From assembly GCA_014529385.2 (NCBI GenBank), contig CM043960.1, positions 72,243,910 through 72,307,909 on the forward strand: DNA of 64,000 nucleotides, in the 5' to 3' direction. The position numbers were made by a program, and so were the translations under genes. This DNA is from Adiantum capillus-veneris. Its lineage: Eukaryota; Streptophyta; Polypodiopsida; Polypodiales; Pteridaceae. Of this stretch, positions 11,013-21,853 are shown piece after piece; within the stretch, counting starts at the first letter, position 1, and each line of letters starts with the position of its first letter. The notes under the pieces were generated by a model. That model was given only the letters and a program-made list of their open reading frames with translations. It had not been told where the DNA came from and ran no database searches.

Positions 11013-11583
11013 AGGGGGGTGTGTGGGCGATGACCAAAAATGCTAGGCTTATGGAGGTTGGAAAACGCCAAGGCTTGAGGGTGCTGAGGGGTTCTTGCTG
11101 AGAGAGAGGGAGTACGTGTTGCCAAAGGGCTTGTTGTGCTCCTTGCTCATCTGCCAAAGAGTGCTAGCTTTGGTTTGCTTATATATTTTCTTGCCCAATT
11201 TGCCCTACCTACTTTTGTTGGGAAGTCACTTAAATTAATAAGTGAAAAATGTCACAAATAGGAAAAATAGGCTAAATGCACTGGAAAAATCTCCTAACTG
11301 ATTCTAATGGATTCTGATGGGAATACTGATGATCATGCTGTGTGCAACTAGAGAATATGCATCTATACCAAGTGACTGGGCATGCACGGTCTACGAATAG
11401 ACTCACAAAATTGTCAGATCACTTCTAATGTAGATTGACTGGACTGATTGAATCCTGATCATGCTGTAGCTTGTCCACGGACACATAGGGTTGGATGTGT
11501 CACGTGACATGAAAACGTCTCAAACTCGACGGCCTGACTCCCTTCATTGAACTCCTTCGTCTTCTTTGCTTATTTGGTCACTG
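11013..11583. other. Spacer between two LTRs, no features recognised
   Basis: No coding frame, RNA gene or repeat was recognised here. It separates the outer end of the E1 5' LTR from the outer end of the E2 3' LTR and may be older host sequence. Confidence 0.5.
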
Positions 11584-11900
11584 TGTAACAGACTTGGACA
11601 CTCCAAGTCAAGAATCAATCACCACAACACCAAATAACCACTTCAAAACAATTCACATATCACAATAGATTTGCACTGGCCCGGTGGAGTTCCGTGCCTA
11701 GAGATATTGGCCCCAAAGAGTGGCGCCCCTTTCGGTATTTCTTTATGTATTAATCAATCATCAAAGTACAAGAGTGCGGTTAGGGTTTCACTCTCAGACT
11801 GTGCGTCCAGATGCTCTGAGAAGTGAGGCCCTCACCACTAATTTAAAGGTTACAAGGGATGCCCACAAGCAGAGCCCCAAAAGCTTGAAAGCAAAAGCAG

Positions 11901-11950
<50 letters not shown>

Positions 11951-11976
11951 AGAGCCAACAAAATAAAAGCAAATAT

Positions 11977-12051
<75 letters not shown>

Positions 12052-12317
12052 TGGCCAATAGTGTAGAGAAAAAGCATCAACTGAAAATTCTACCGCAAAA
12101 AGCAGCCAGCGCATATCTCGGGACTATCGTACTGCCACGTCAGCAGGCTAGCGCATTTTCCGGAATTCTCCTGTTACCCTAGGGTTAGGGTTTCCAGGAA
12201 TTAGGGTTTGCTGAAAATTAGGGTTTTTGGCAGATTTTAGGGCTTGCAGAAAATTAGGGTTTTTTGGGCAGAAATTAGGGTTTGTGCTATCGGTAGCCAC
12301 GTCATCGCTTTGTGACA
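11584..12317 (-). repeat. E2 3' LTR with expanded (CT)n tracts
   Basis: Begins TGTAACAG and ends TTTGTGACA. At 734 bp it is longer than the 571-bp E1 LTR mainly because of two (CT)n blocks (about 11902-11946 and 11980-12050). The right end has about six AGGGTTT/AAACCCT motifs between 12178 and 12295 and the CCACGTCA motif at 12297-12304. Confidence 0.85.
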
Positions 12318-12331
12318 TACCTCCCTCTTGA
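12318..12331 (-). promoter_or_regulatory. E2 polypurine tract
   Basis: On the minus strand AAGAGGGAGGTA directly precedes the 3' LTR start, which identifies 11584-12317 as the 3' LTR rather than a 5' or solo LTR. Confidence 0.75.
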
Positions 12332-12459
12332 AAGCATTGTAATTGACCTCGATTACGCCTGCAAAACCGACAGAAGCCATAAACCATCTTAGCGGACATT
12401 GATTGTTAGTACCTACATACTAGGAACACACATCTAGCACATGTACCAAATCGACAGTT

Positions 12460-12515
12460 ACATCACATCACATCACAAGACATCACCAGACATCACAGGA
12501 CATCACATGACATTC
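12460..12515. repeat. Short tandem repeat, unit near ACATCAC(AGG)
   Basis: Several imperfect copies of a 5-10-bp unit (acatcac, acatcaccag, acatcacagg) lie in the 3' untranslated region of E2. Confidence 0.7.
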
Positions 12516-12922
12516 AACATTCATTGGGATCTTAGACCATGATTTATCGGCAATGTAGCTAGCAATTACATCTAGGTTGAATCGGGACCTCATCGATGTC
12601 GAATTGACTAACTCCTATTGCAACCATGTCTATTCGAGATCAATTAGACCAAAATGCTGCAGTCATTTCGTCTATCAGTTCTTGCACTTAAGAGAGTCAA
12701 GGACAAATCAGTATCATAATCAAAAATTCCATTTCATAAAGTCATCGAGCAAAATCCTGTCAGCTCTCAGTATCCCTGAAGCTCAAGGAGACATCAGTGT
12801 CTTTAGTATCAAAATCAAGGCATCTGTTGACAAAGGAGTGGAGTAACTCTCCTCTTGTGCATCCCACTGCACCAGATCTTCGGCCAAGCTGAATTTCTGG
12901 GTTCCGTTTGGAGTAGACTATG

Positions 12923-13125
12923 CTAAACCAAAGCATCGAGGTAAAGTTTCACTATCCAAGGAGTATCTGCTAGGTCCTCTTTCTCCATCCACTTCGCATC
13001 AAATGCAGGAAAATTCTTGAACTTAATCAAGAACCGCCTTCAAACTTTACCTTTCTTCGTATCCCTATGTGCGAAAATCTGTTCAGGAACAAGGGTCTCC
13101 TCATTTTCTTCCACTTCGGGTTGCT
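12923..13125 (-). pseudogene. E2 pol tail with partial chromodomain
   Basis: The minus strand reads the same chromodomain tail as E1, with a stop at 12923-12925. The 5' side is cut off near 13125. A chromodomain binds histone marks and is thought to steer integration to heterochromatin; this fragment cannot act alone. Confidence 0.75.
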
Positions 13126-13127
13126 CA

Positions 13128-13366
13128 CAGCGTCACCATGAAACGCGTTTCGATAGGTCTCGACAGGTGAAACGTTTCGGACGTTGAAACGTTTCGCTCG
13201 CCAAGTGAAACACAAGCCGTTTCACTAACAACAAGTTACCATAGTTTTAGTTTCAAAGTCGCTAAACGCACGTTTCGGTCTCACGTTTCAATGTGCTCTA
13301 ATTTTGGACTAAAACGTTTCGTGGTGAAACATCGCGTTTCAGGGTGAAACGTTTCGACCTTGACCC
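13128..13366. repeat. Cluster of GAAACG/CGTTTC motifs
   Basis: About fifteen GAAAC/GTTTC boxes in both orientations, several as the near-palindrome GAAACGTTTC (about 13166, 13182, 13350), lie in 240 bp between the truncated E2 element and AT-rich sequence. The spacing is irregular, so it is not a simple tandem array. Function unknown. Confidence 0.75.
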
Positions 13367-13574
13367 TTCACGGGCTATCCAATAATCATCCAGGAGACTT
13401 AATTTTCATTGGTTCTTTTTATTAAGTGTTTTAAAATTAATTAGGCTAAATTTACTCTAGCCTAATTCTCATTGGTCCACTTCAAAGGTCATCCAATAGG
13501 AATTGGGTACTCCTTGTGGGCATCTGGCCTAGGGAGCTGACATGTGTCCCTCATTCCCTTTGTGTAAAGGGAGC

Positions 13575-13606
<32 letters not shown>

Positions 13607-13998
13607 CCTTCTCTCTCATCCCCTACTTGCTAGGCTCGCCCCCTCCTATGTAGGGATATTCAAAGACTTTTTTGGTCACACACAAAGCATCCAATTCCCT
13701 TAAGGTTGACCTTTGGACACAACCTTTGAATTTTGGAACCTTAGCATTTTGGATGTCTTAATGGGCTCAACCTTAGGGTCTTTTAAGCCCATTGTTACAC
13801 ATGGTTCTTCTGCAGATGGCCCCCCCCTTTGGATCCTTATTTTCCCTCCTTTGGATCCCTACTGTGGCCGGTCTGCTAGCTTAACCAATATTCCAGCTTT
13901 TTCTTCCGTGGCACTTCCCCATATTAAATGATCAGTTTAACATGAGAAAATCATTTAGGAGAATTAGGTATTGATTATTAGGAGGGAAGAGCATCTCT
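13367..13998. other. Unassigned sequence with a (GT)n tract
   Basis: No gene recognised. Contains a (GT)15 microsatellite at 13576-13605. A 72-codon plus-strand frame (13713-13931) has no recognisable motif. Confidence 0.5.
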
Positions 13999-14056
13999 TT
14001 CCTTACCTATGATGGCACCTTTGGTGCTACGGACAAAGTCTTGGCCTTTATCCAGA
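13999..14056 (+). pseudogene. Short Ty3 gag fragment, plus strand
   Basis: The plus strand encodes TYDGTFGATDKVLAFIQ, which matches the gag core of E4 (TYNG...DKALAFIR near 16200-16250) in pattern. It ends at the junction with E3. It may belong to the same remnant as E5 on the far side of E3, or to an unrelated element. Confidence 0.5.
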
Positions 14057-14136
14057 CGGAGATATGTCCTTATTCCCCGCATCCAAAGCACTTCCCCTCT
14101 TTGATGAAGCGAGCTCTCTCCTTAGAAGTAAGCTTG

Positions 14137-14141
14137 GGTCG
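14137..14141. repeat. Target-site duplication GGTCG, left copy (E4)
   Basis: GGTCG precedes the left E4 LTR and recurs at 21849-21853 directly after the right LTR. The unoccupied family sequence in E1 (8990-8994) has it once. Confidence 0.94.
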
Positions 14142-15651
14142 TGTAACTAAGTCAAACTTTGTAAATAATTAATTTATTTACGAGAAAAGAATTATCTAAT
14201 TAGTTGTGTGCACACCAGAATAGACCTAGCAGTTCTAAGGCCTCAGGTGAGCCTAAATGCGGGCCAGAACACCTCAAAGGGACCTTAGCAGAAATTACCC
14301 TGAAGCCCTAGTGATTGGGAAATCGGGTCTTCAGAAAGGGGTAAGCAGTAGCCTCAGATTTTAGGCTCAGAAAAATACGCGCGTCAGTACAAGCACATGA
14401 ATGAGATGGGGTCCTTAGAACAGTGACCCTAAGGCTAATAAAGCTAATAAAGCCTTAGGGTAAGTTTCGTTAAATTAAATTTAACGGTCCGTGCCCGGGC
14501 GGGCGGCGGACAAGTGTGAACAGGTAAAGGCGGTGCAGTGCCAGTGCGGCATTGCGCCGGCAGACCTTTGGTGTTCTCATAAAGAATCATTGGTAACATT
14601 TGTTAGTTAGTTGCACATTTTAATTAATGAGCTAGAAGTTTTTAAAGTCAAAAGTTGAATGGTTTTTAAGTTTTTAAAGTAAGTGTGCCAAGTGGCACAC
14701 TTACCAATGCAAGCTTTCACTCTCACTCTCCCTTATCTCCTAGCGCCCCCTCTTCATGCATGAAGCCTATTTAAGAGCATCAGCGCCCCCTTCACAAGGG
14801 CTGGCAGTGCACCTACCCCCCCGCCCCTAATGTGAGCGTGCTCTACGGGGTGGAACCCTGCATTGAAGCTTGAGAGCAGCCCCTTGCGACATATGTGGCA
14901 GCCTTGTGCTCCCATTGTCAAGAACAAGGGATCTCACAGTCATAGACACCTTCTGGTGAAGTTTCATCGCGAGAAGCTGCCGTAGACGCTCTCCTAGCAG
15001 TGCGGCGGTTGTAATTCTCTGTTTTCAGCCCCTAATCACCTCGATTAGGGTTGTTTTCAGCAGATCAACCATAGAAATTCTCTTCTCTCTCCTTATCCTA
15101 AGCCTACATCAAGTTTGGTGCGATTCCATCGCGAAGAAGACCTCTGTTTCAGCGTAGGGGTGTGCACAGGTAAGAATTTCAGGTTATGTGTAGAAAATTA
15201 CAGCAAGCATGTGCGTGTGCATTTTGCTTGTTTCTCTTTTGTGTTCGATGCATGAATGAATGAGCATGAAGGCAACACATAACGGAAGATGGACTCTCCT
15301 CTGTGAGAGCTTCCGATGAGCTGTGTTGGAAGATAGACTCTCTTTTCGAGAGCTTCCAACCAGTCTCGCAGAAGAGGGGAAATCCCCTAAGCAGAAAGAA
15401 AGTGGAAACACTTTCTCAGTCAGTAGTCAGAACAGAACAGAAGAAAGAATAGAGGACGGGCGTATGTCCCGTTCCTGTGCTTGTAAAGATTCTCCCTTAG
15501 TAATAAAGATATTCTCTTTATGGGGGGGGGAGGGGGGGGCAGCCCATCTTCTGGTCCCCAATGAAGTGTCAAGTTTTCTTTCTCCCTCTAATTCTCTTGA
15601 GTATTTGAAGTGCAATTAAACGTCAGTTTACGCTTCCGTATTTTTGTGACA
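14142..15651 (+). repeat. E4 left (5') LTR
   Basis: TGTAACTAAG...GTGACA, 1510 bp. Carries a poly-G run near 15522-15539, a compact GC-rich patch near 14490-14560 and CTCC/CTCT-rich promoter-proximal sequence. A TATTTAAG motif at about 14767 is a possible TATA box. Confidence 0.93.
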
Positions 15652-15652
15652 G

Positions 15653-15664
15653 TGGTATCAGAGC
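15653..15664 (+). promoter_or_regulatory. E4 primer binding site, tRNA-iMet
   Basis: TGGTATCAGAGC, one base after the LTR end. Confidence 0.9.
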
Positions 15665-15717
15665 AAGGTCCTCTCTCTCTTCCTTAAGGGATTGACGACT
15701 CTTGGCAGACTGCAGAA

Positions 15718-17176
15718 ATGGGAGGACGCGAGATAGAGTTCTCTCTCCTTCAACAGCAGGTGGAAGAGTTGCAGAAAGCTCTCTCCCATCCAGAAGTCCA
15801 AAAGATTCTCCATACTCTTGAAAAAGGGAAGGAGAAAATGCCGATGGGGTCGGGAGAAATCCCGCAGAACCCAAAGGCGCCACAACCAAGGAAAGATCCT
15901 TTGATTGGAACCTCCGGCATGCACGAGAGGCAGAAGAAACCTCCAGAACGTCATGTGCGGTTTAATCCAAAAGTTCAAGAGCAGGATCCCCCTGATTCCC
16001 CTCAGTTCTCTTTCATGAAGGATCTGGATGACATAGTTGCTCCGGAAGACATGTTTCTCGACGATCCGTCGCAGCAAGAAGTGCATTCAAGGGAAAGGAC
16101 TCCTGTCCACAAGGAGTCTAAGCATAGAAAGAAGGAGCACCATAAGAAGAAACACCATAGGCAGAAAACATTCAAGTCGGGAGATAAAGATGTGAAATTC
16201 GACACCTACAATGGACGGCGTGATAATGACAAAGCTTTGGCTTTCATCCGCCAATTTGAAGTTGCATTTGCAGAAGGGAATTTTAAGGAAAGATCCAAGC
16301 TTCGTCAGTTTGTACCTGAAAGGCACCGCCAGCAATTGGTGGTTAACCCTTATCCTGGAAGATCGCAAACCCCAAGATTGGACTGCTTTCAAGAAGGAGT
16401 TCTACGCACAGTTCTATCCTCCAGACTATGGGAAGAGGTAAAGAAAGAGTGGGATCGACTTTCACAGTCAGAGAACGAAACTGTTCCACGCTAGGTTTTG
16501 GGACGTTCTCTTGAAAGTCACTCCATTCAAGAAGATTGACGATTCGGAGAAGATGCGCAAGTTTGAAGCAGGTTTGCATGAAGCCTTGCAAAAGGCTATG
16601 AAGCTTTACCCTCGAGGTAACTTGCAGATACTTATGGAATCAGCCCGCATAGCTGATGGAATACATGACAAGGGTACTCCCAGGAAGATGGAGCAAAGTA
16701 CTTACCATGCCAAGTAGAAGGCTCTCCATGAGCAGACTACCTCTTCTACTTCTTCTCAAAAGAAGAAAAGAACCGCCTCCGAAGCAGAAGCAAAGCCAAA
16801 TCAGCCCAAGAAAGGGAGATATCTCTCTCCTACTGAGTTACGAACCTACATTAGTGAAGGAAGATGCTTCAAGTGTGGACAAGTTGGTCATATGAAGGAT
16901 GACTGTCCTACCAAACCTCCACAACCACCCTCTTCCAATGCAGTCCCAGATGTACAAGGAAATACAACCAAGGATGGAAAAGAAAGAGCTCTTCTCAAAG
17001 CATGGGGTAGTATCAACAACCAGCGGGCTCTTATTTTGTTTGACCCTGGTAGTACAGACAACTTCATCTCTACCAAGCTAGCTGACGACCTGAACTTGCA
17101 GCCCAATCGTTTGGAGTCTCTATTCAAGCGCAATCTGCTTTCAAAGGGCAGAACTCAAACTCTACTCCAATCATAG
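15718..17176 (+). pseudogene. gag: E4 gag and protease start, frameshifted
   Basis: The ATG at 15718 gives MGGREIEF and a helical N-terminus, then a very basic stretch (about 16123-16172, rich in H and K) and the gag core TYNGRRDNDKALAFIRQFE. A frameshift near 16300 moves the reading to another frame, which continues LYLKGTASNWW and FKKEFYAQFYPPDYGKR, with stops at 16439 (TAA), 16715 (TAG) and 17174 (TAG). The zinc knuckle CFKCGQVGHMKDDC lies at about 16864-16906. A retropepsin-like motif LFDPGSTDNFIS follows near 17040. Confidence 0.85.
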
Positions 17177-20100
17177 GGAAGTTGAATCTAAAGGTCGACG
17201 ATTACAAAGATCAAAGAGTCTTTCTTACTAGCTTCACTTGAAGGATGCGATGTTATCTTGGGAATGCCTTGGCACTACAAGATGCATCCCATTCCGGACT
17301 ATGTTCAGAAAACCTTATCCTTTGCTCATAAAGGAAAGGAGTATCTTGTACTTGCAGATGCAAGTGATTGGCGTATTCTTATCGCCAATCACATTGCCAT
17401 CAAGAAAGAAATGAAAAAGTGTGTTTCAGCGTACTTGATTTTTGCAAGAGAGAGAGAGATGTGTCTGTTTCACAACTTTCTTCCTCTTTAGAGCAAAAAA
17501 GACTTAAGTTATTAGAAAGTTATAAAGATTGCTTTGCAGATGAACTTCCAAATGAACTCCCACCTCCTCGACCTGAGGATCATACAATTGATTTGATCCC
17601 AGGAAGTTCTCCTCCAAATCAGCCCCCTTATCGAGTTAGTCTAATGCAGCAAGAGGAAATTCTCAAGCAGGTTAACTAACTTTTGGAGAAGGGCTTAATA
17701 AGGCCTAGTACTTCTCCATATTGTTCACCTGTCTTGCTAGTACAGAAAAAGGATGGCACATTCCGCATGTGCATAGACTATAGATCCCTAAACAAGATCA
17801 CAATCAAGAATCGATTTCCAATCCCTCGGATTGACGACATTCTTGACAAGTTACAAGGAGCAAGTGTCTTTAGTCGTATAGACTTGAAGAGCGGTTATCA
17901 TCAAATCCGCATAGCTCCTCAGGATGTGCATAAGACTTCATTTAGAACAACCTTCGGGTTGTATGAATTTCTAGTGATGCCTTTTGGGCTTACTAATGCA
18001 CCAGCTACATTCAACAGTATGATGGATAGAATCTTCCACTCATATGGAAGTTTTACAGGCGTTTTCTTTGATGACGTCTTAATCTTCTGAGAGTCGGAAG
18101 ACGAACACTATAAGCATCTCGCCTTAGTGTTTGAAGAATTACGCAAACACAAATTATTTGTGAATGCTAAGAAGAGTGAGTTCTTTCTAAAAGAAATCCA
18201 CTATTTGGGCCATATAGTATCTCACAACCAGGTGAGAATGGACCCTGATAAGATTCAAGCAGTTATAGAATGGCCTACGCCAACTACAGTACATGATGTA
18301 CGAAGTTTCCTCGGCCTCTGTTCCTATTATCGGCGTTTCATTCGAGCTTTTGCTGCGATAGCAGGTCCCCTCCATGACCTGACAAAGAAGAGGATTCCAT
18401 TCCATTGGGGGTCTGGACAAAAACAAGCTTTTGAAAAGCTTAAGTATCTACTCAGTCACGGACCTGTTCTCACCGTCCCTGATCTTCGCAAACCTTTCGA
18501 GGTATACTGCGATGCATCTGGAGATTGTGTAGGAGCAGTTTTGAACCAAGAGGGTCACGCGATAGCCTATGAAAGTCGGCGCCTTAAAGATGCAGAGTTG
18601 CATGTCTCCATATACGAGAAAGAGCTAATGGCAGTAATTCATGCTCTTTCCATTTGGAAACACTATCTATTAGGAGCTGATTTTATTGTCAAGACAGATC
18701 ATCAAAGTCTTCGCTACTTCCTCACACAAAGAAAGTTATCAGAAAAGCAGATGAGATGGGCCAACTTTCTTTCTATGTTCCATTTTCAGATTTTACACAC
18801 TTCTGGAACAAAGAATGCAGCTGCAGATGCTCTCTCCAGGCGGCCAAAGATCAATGCACTAACAACAATTTATCATGAGGAACTAGAATCTCTCAGCGAG
18901 ATGTATCCTCAAGATCCAGACTTCGCCACAATTTGGGCAGATCTTCAAGCTGGTCACTCAAGGCCACCTTATTCCATTAGGGATACTACGCTCTATCGTC
19001 AACAAGCAATATGCATAGCTCAGCCCTTACGACAGAAGGTGATGGATGAAGCACATAATTCTCCTTATGCCGTGCATCAGGGAATTGCTTCCACCACTAG
19101 TGCCCTCGAAAGGTATTTCTTTTGGCCAACACTCCGTGCGGACATTGAAAAACATGTACGTGAGTGTTTAGTATGCCAAAAAGTGAAATATGACAGACAT
19201 AAAGTTTATGGCAAGCTTTAGCCGCTCCCTGTGCCTAACACGCCATGGGAAAGTATTGCCATGGATTTTATTACGGATCTTCCTAGATCCAAGAATGGAA
19301 ATGATGCAATCTGGACTATAGTAGACAAATTTAGTAAGCAAGCCCATTTTCTTCCAGTAAAGAAGACGATCAAAGTTGATCACATGGCTAGAATATTTCT
19401 AGCTCAGAATTTTAAACACCATGGATTGCCAAAGACTATTGTGAGCGACAGAGATCCCCGCATGACTAGTCTATTTTGGCAGGCATTGTTCGAAAACTTG
19501 GGAACTAAGCTTGATTTTTCATCAGCTTATCATCCTCAAACAAATGGTTAAAGCGAAATCGCTAATGCCACTGTTTTAGATCTCCTCAAGTGCTATGTTT
19601 CGGAACGACAATCCGAATGGAAACAGTACTTACCAATAGTTGAGTTTGCGTATAATAATACCATACATTCCTCAACTGGTAAAGCCCCCTTCGAAATTAT
19701 TTATGGGAAGCCACTCTTACTTCCTATTATGGTAACCAAAGAAAACATCTTCGCCGCAGATGAATTTGTGCGTAATATTGATGTTGCCCATCAACAAGTA
19801 AAGCAAGCGATTCTTCGTATTCAAGAGCAACAGAAGAGACAAGTACAGAAGGAATCTCAATCTTGAAAAAGGACAATATGTCCTGCTTCGGTTTGAGAAA
19901 GCTAGATTGAAAAAGCGGATCGGCAAAGGGAAAGTTGTCAAACTTTCCCATAGATTTTACGGCCCTTTCAAAATTACAGATAAAGTCAATTACGTGACTT
20001 TCAGATTGGATTTGCCTTCTCACTGGCGCATCCATAATGCTTTTCATGTCAGTCTCCTCCGACCATATGTTGGACCTCCTCCAGTGGCGCCCGTACAAGA

Positions 20101-20326
20101 AGATCCTCCAGAAGTCGAAGAGACTGAGGAAATCCTTCAACCTGAACAGATAATACACCACTCGGAGAGACAACTCAAGTCGGGGAGTCTACATCGAAAG
20201 TATTTAGTCAAGTTCAAGAATTACACTCCTTTAGATGCAAAGTGGATGACTGAGTCCGATCTTAAGGACTACCCCGACATCTTGCACAGTTATGTTGACG
20301 CTCTACAGTTGAGGTCAACTGTTTAG
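17177..20326 (+). pseudogene. pol: E4 pol: RT, RNase H, integrase, chromodomain (several stops)
   Basis: RT starts near 17683 ([20 protein letters not shown]) and has an intact FFDD box at about 18068-18079, followed by TGA at 18088. RNase H (VYCDASGDCVGAVLNQEG, KTDHQSL) and the integrase finger (CLVCQK) are open from 18127 to 19221, where a TAG stands in place of the Q of the usual QPLP. The integrase core retains AMDFITDLP, VSDRDPRM and SEIAN, with a TAA at 19549 just before the last motif. A frameshift near 19860 precedes the tail. The chromodomain region (20130-20310, with YLVKFKNYTPLDAKWM) is open to TAG at about 20324. At least five disabling changes, so this copy is not autonomous. Confidence 0.88.
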
Positions 20327-20338
20327 AACCAAGAGGGA
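20327..20338 (+). promoter_or_regulatory. E4 polypurine tract
   Basis: AACCAAGAGGGA abuts the right LTR start at 20339. Confidence 0.8.
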
Positions 20339-21848
20339 TGTAACTAAGTCAAACTTTGTAAATAATTAATTTATTTACGAGAAAAGAATTATCTAATTAG
20401 TTGTGTACACACCAGAATAGACCTAGCAGTTCTAAGGCCTCAGGTGAGCCTAAATGCGGGCCAGAACACCTCAAAGGGACCTTAGCAGAAATTACCCTGA
20501 AGCCCTAGTGATTGGGAAATCGGGTCTTCAGAAAGGGGTAAGCAGTAGCCTCAGACTTTAGGCTCAGAAAAATACGCGCGTCAGTACAAGCACATGAATG
20601 AGATGGGGTCCTTAGAACAGTGACCCTAAGGCTAATAAAGCTAATAAAGCCTTAGGGTAAGTTTCGTTAAATTAAATTTAACGGTCCGTGCCCGGGCGGG
20701 CGGCGGACAAGTGTGAACAGGTAAAGGCGGTGCAGTGCCAGTGCGGCATTGCGCCGGCAGACCTTTGGTGTTCTCATAAAAGAATCATTGGTAACATTTG
20801 TTAGTTAGTTGCACATTTTTAATTAATGAGCTAGAAGTTTTTAAAGTCAAAAGTTGAATGGTTTTTAAGTTTTTAAAGTAAGTGTGCCAAGTGGCACACT
20901 TACCAATGCAAGCTTTCACTCTCACTCTCCCTTATCTCCTAGCGCCCCCTCTTCATGCATGAAGCCTATTTAAGAGCATCAGCGCCCCCTTCACAAGGGC
21001 TGGCAGTGCACCTACCCGCCCCTAATGTGAGCGTGCTCTACGGGGTGGAACCCTCCATTGAAGCTTGAGAGCAGCCCCTTGCGACATATGTGGCAGCCTT
21101 GTGCTCCCATTGTCAAGAACAAGGGATCTCACAGTCATAGACACCTTCTGGTGAAGTTTCATCGCGAGAAGCTGCCGTAGACGCTCTCCTAGCAGTGCGG
21201 CGGCTGTAATTCTCTGTTTTCAGCCCCTAATCACCTCGATTAGGGTTGTTTTCAGCAGATCAACCATAGAAATTCTCTTCTCTCTCCTTATCCTAAGCCT
21301 ACATCAAGTTTGGTGCGATTCCATCGCGAAGAAGACCTCTGTTTCAGCGTAGGGGTGTGCACAGGTAAGAATTTCAGGTTATGTGTAGAAAATTACAGCA
21401 AGCATGTGCGTGTGCATTTTGCTTGTTTCTCTTTTGTGTTCGATGCATGAATGAATGAGCATGAAGGCAACACATAACGGAAGATGGACTCTCCTCTGTG
21501 AGAGCTTCCGATGAGCTGTGTTGGAAGATAGACTCTCTTTTCGAGAGCTTCCAACCAGTCTCGCAGAAGAGGGAAATCCCCTAAGCAGAAAGAAAGTGGA
21601 AACACTTTCTCAGTCAATAGTCAGAACAGAACAGAAGAAAGAATAGAGGACGGGCGTATGTCCCGTTCCTGTGCTTGTAAAGATTCTCCCTTAGTAATAA
21701 AGATATTCTCTTTATGGGGGGGGGGGGGGGTGGGGGCAGCCCATCTTCTGGTCCCCAATGAAGTGTCAAGTTTTCTTTCTCCCTCTAATTCTCTTGAGTA
21801 TTTGAAGTGCAATTAAACGTCAGTTTACGCTTCCGTATTTTTGTGACA
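20339..21848 (+). repeat. E4 right (3') LTR
   Basis: 1510 bp, nearly identical to 14142-15651. Visible differences include G/A at the GTGTGCACAC site, C/T in TCAGACTTTAGG, C/T in GCGGCTGTA, G/A in CAGTCAATAG, a 4-5-bp change in the CCCCCCCG run and the poly-G run near 21716-21736. It is followed by GGTCG. Confidence 0.93.
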
Positions 21849-21853
21849 GGTCG

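Larger units (their letters stand above)
11584..13125 (-). mobile_element. Chromovirus E2, truncated 3' end (LTR, PPT, chromodomain)
   Basis: Same family and orientation as E1. It keeps the 3' LTR (11584-12317), polypurine tract, 3' untranslated region and the tail of pol, then stops abruptly near 13125 where similarity to E1 (about position 520) ends and an unrelated GAAACG-rich sequence begins. Confidence 0.85.
14142..21848 (+). mobile_element. Ty3/gypsy chromovirus E4, structurally complete
   Basis: A 7,707-bp element with two 1510-bp LTRs, initiator-Met primer site, gag, protease, RT, RNase H, integrase, chromodomain, polypurine tract and a 5-bp target duplication. The LTRs differ at only about five substitutions and a few homopolymer or short indels by eye, so the insertion is recent. 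Despite that, gag and pol hold many stops and frameshifts. Its pol resembles that of E1 but gag and LTRs are different. Confidence 0.94.

Noticed and set aside
10915-12295. AGGGTTT repeats as an interstitial telomere array
   Set aside because: The motifs are separated by unrelated bases and lie at the same place in three LTRs of one family, so they are LTR promoter motifs rather than telomeric TTTAGGG arrays.
15653-15664. TGGTATCAGAGC motifs as parts of tRNA genes
   Set aside because: They are only 12-base primer sites next to LTRs (also at 3540, 10429, 23288) with no cloverleaf sequence around them.
17040-17076. E4 protease DPGS as a lost catalytic site
   Set aside because: Some plant Ty3 elements may carry DPGS-like variants at this place, so inactivation cannot be claimed from this residue alone.
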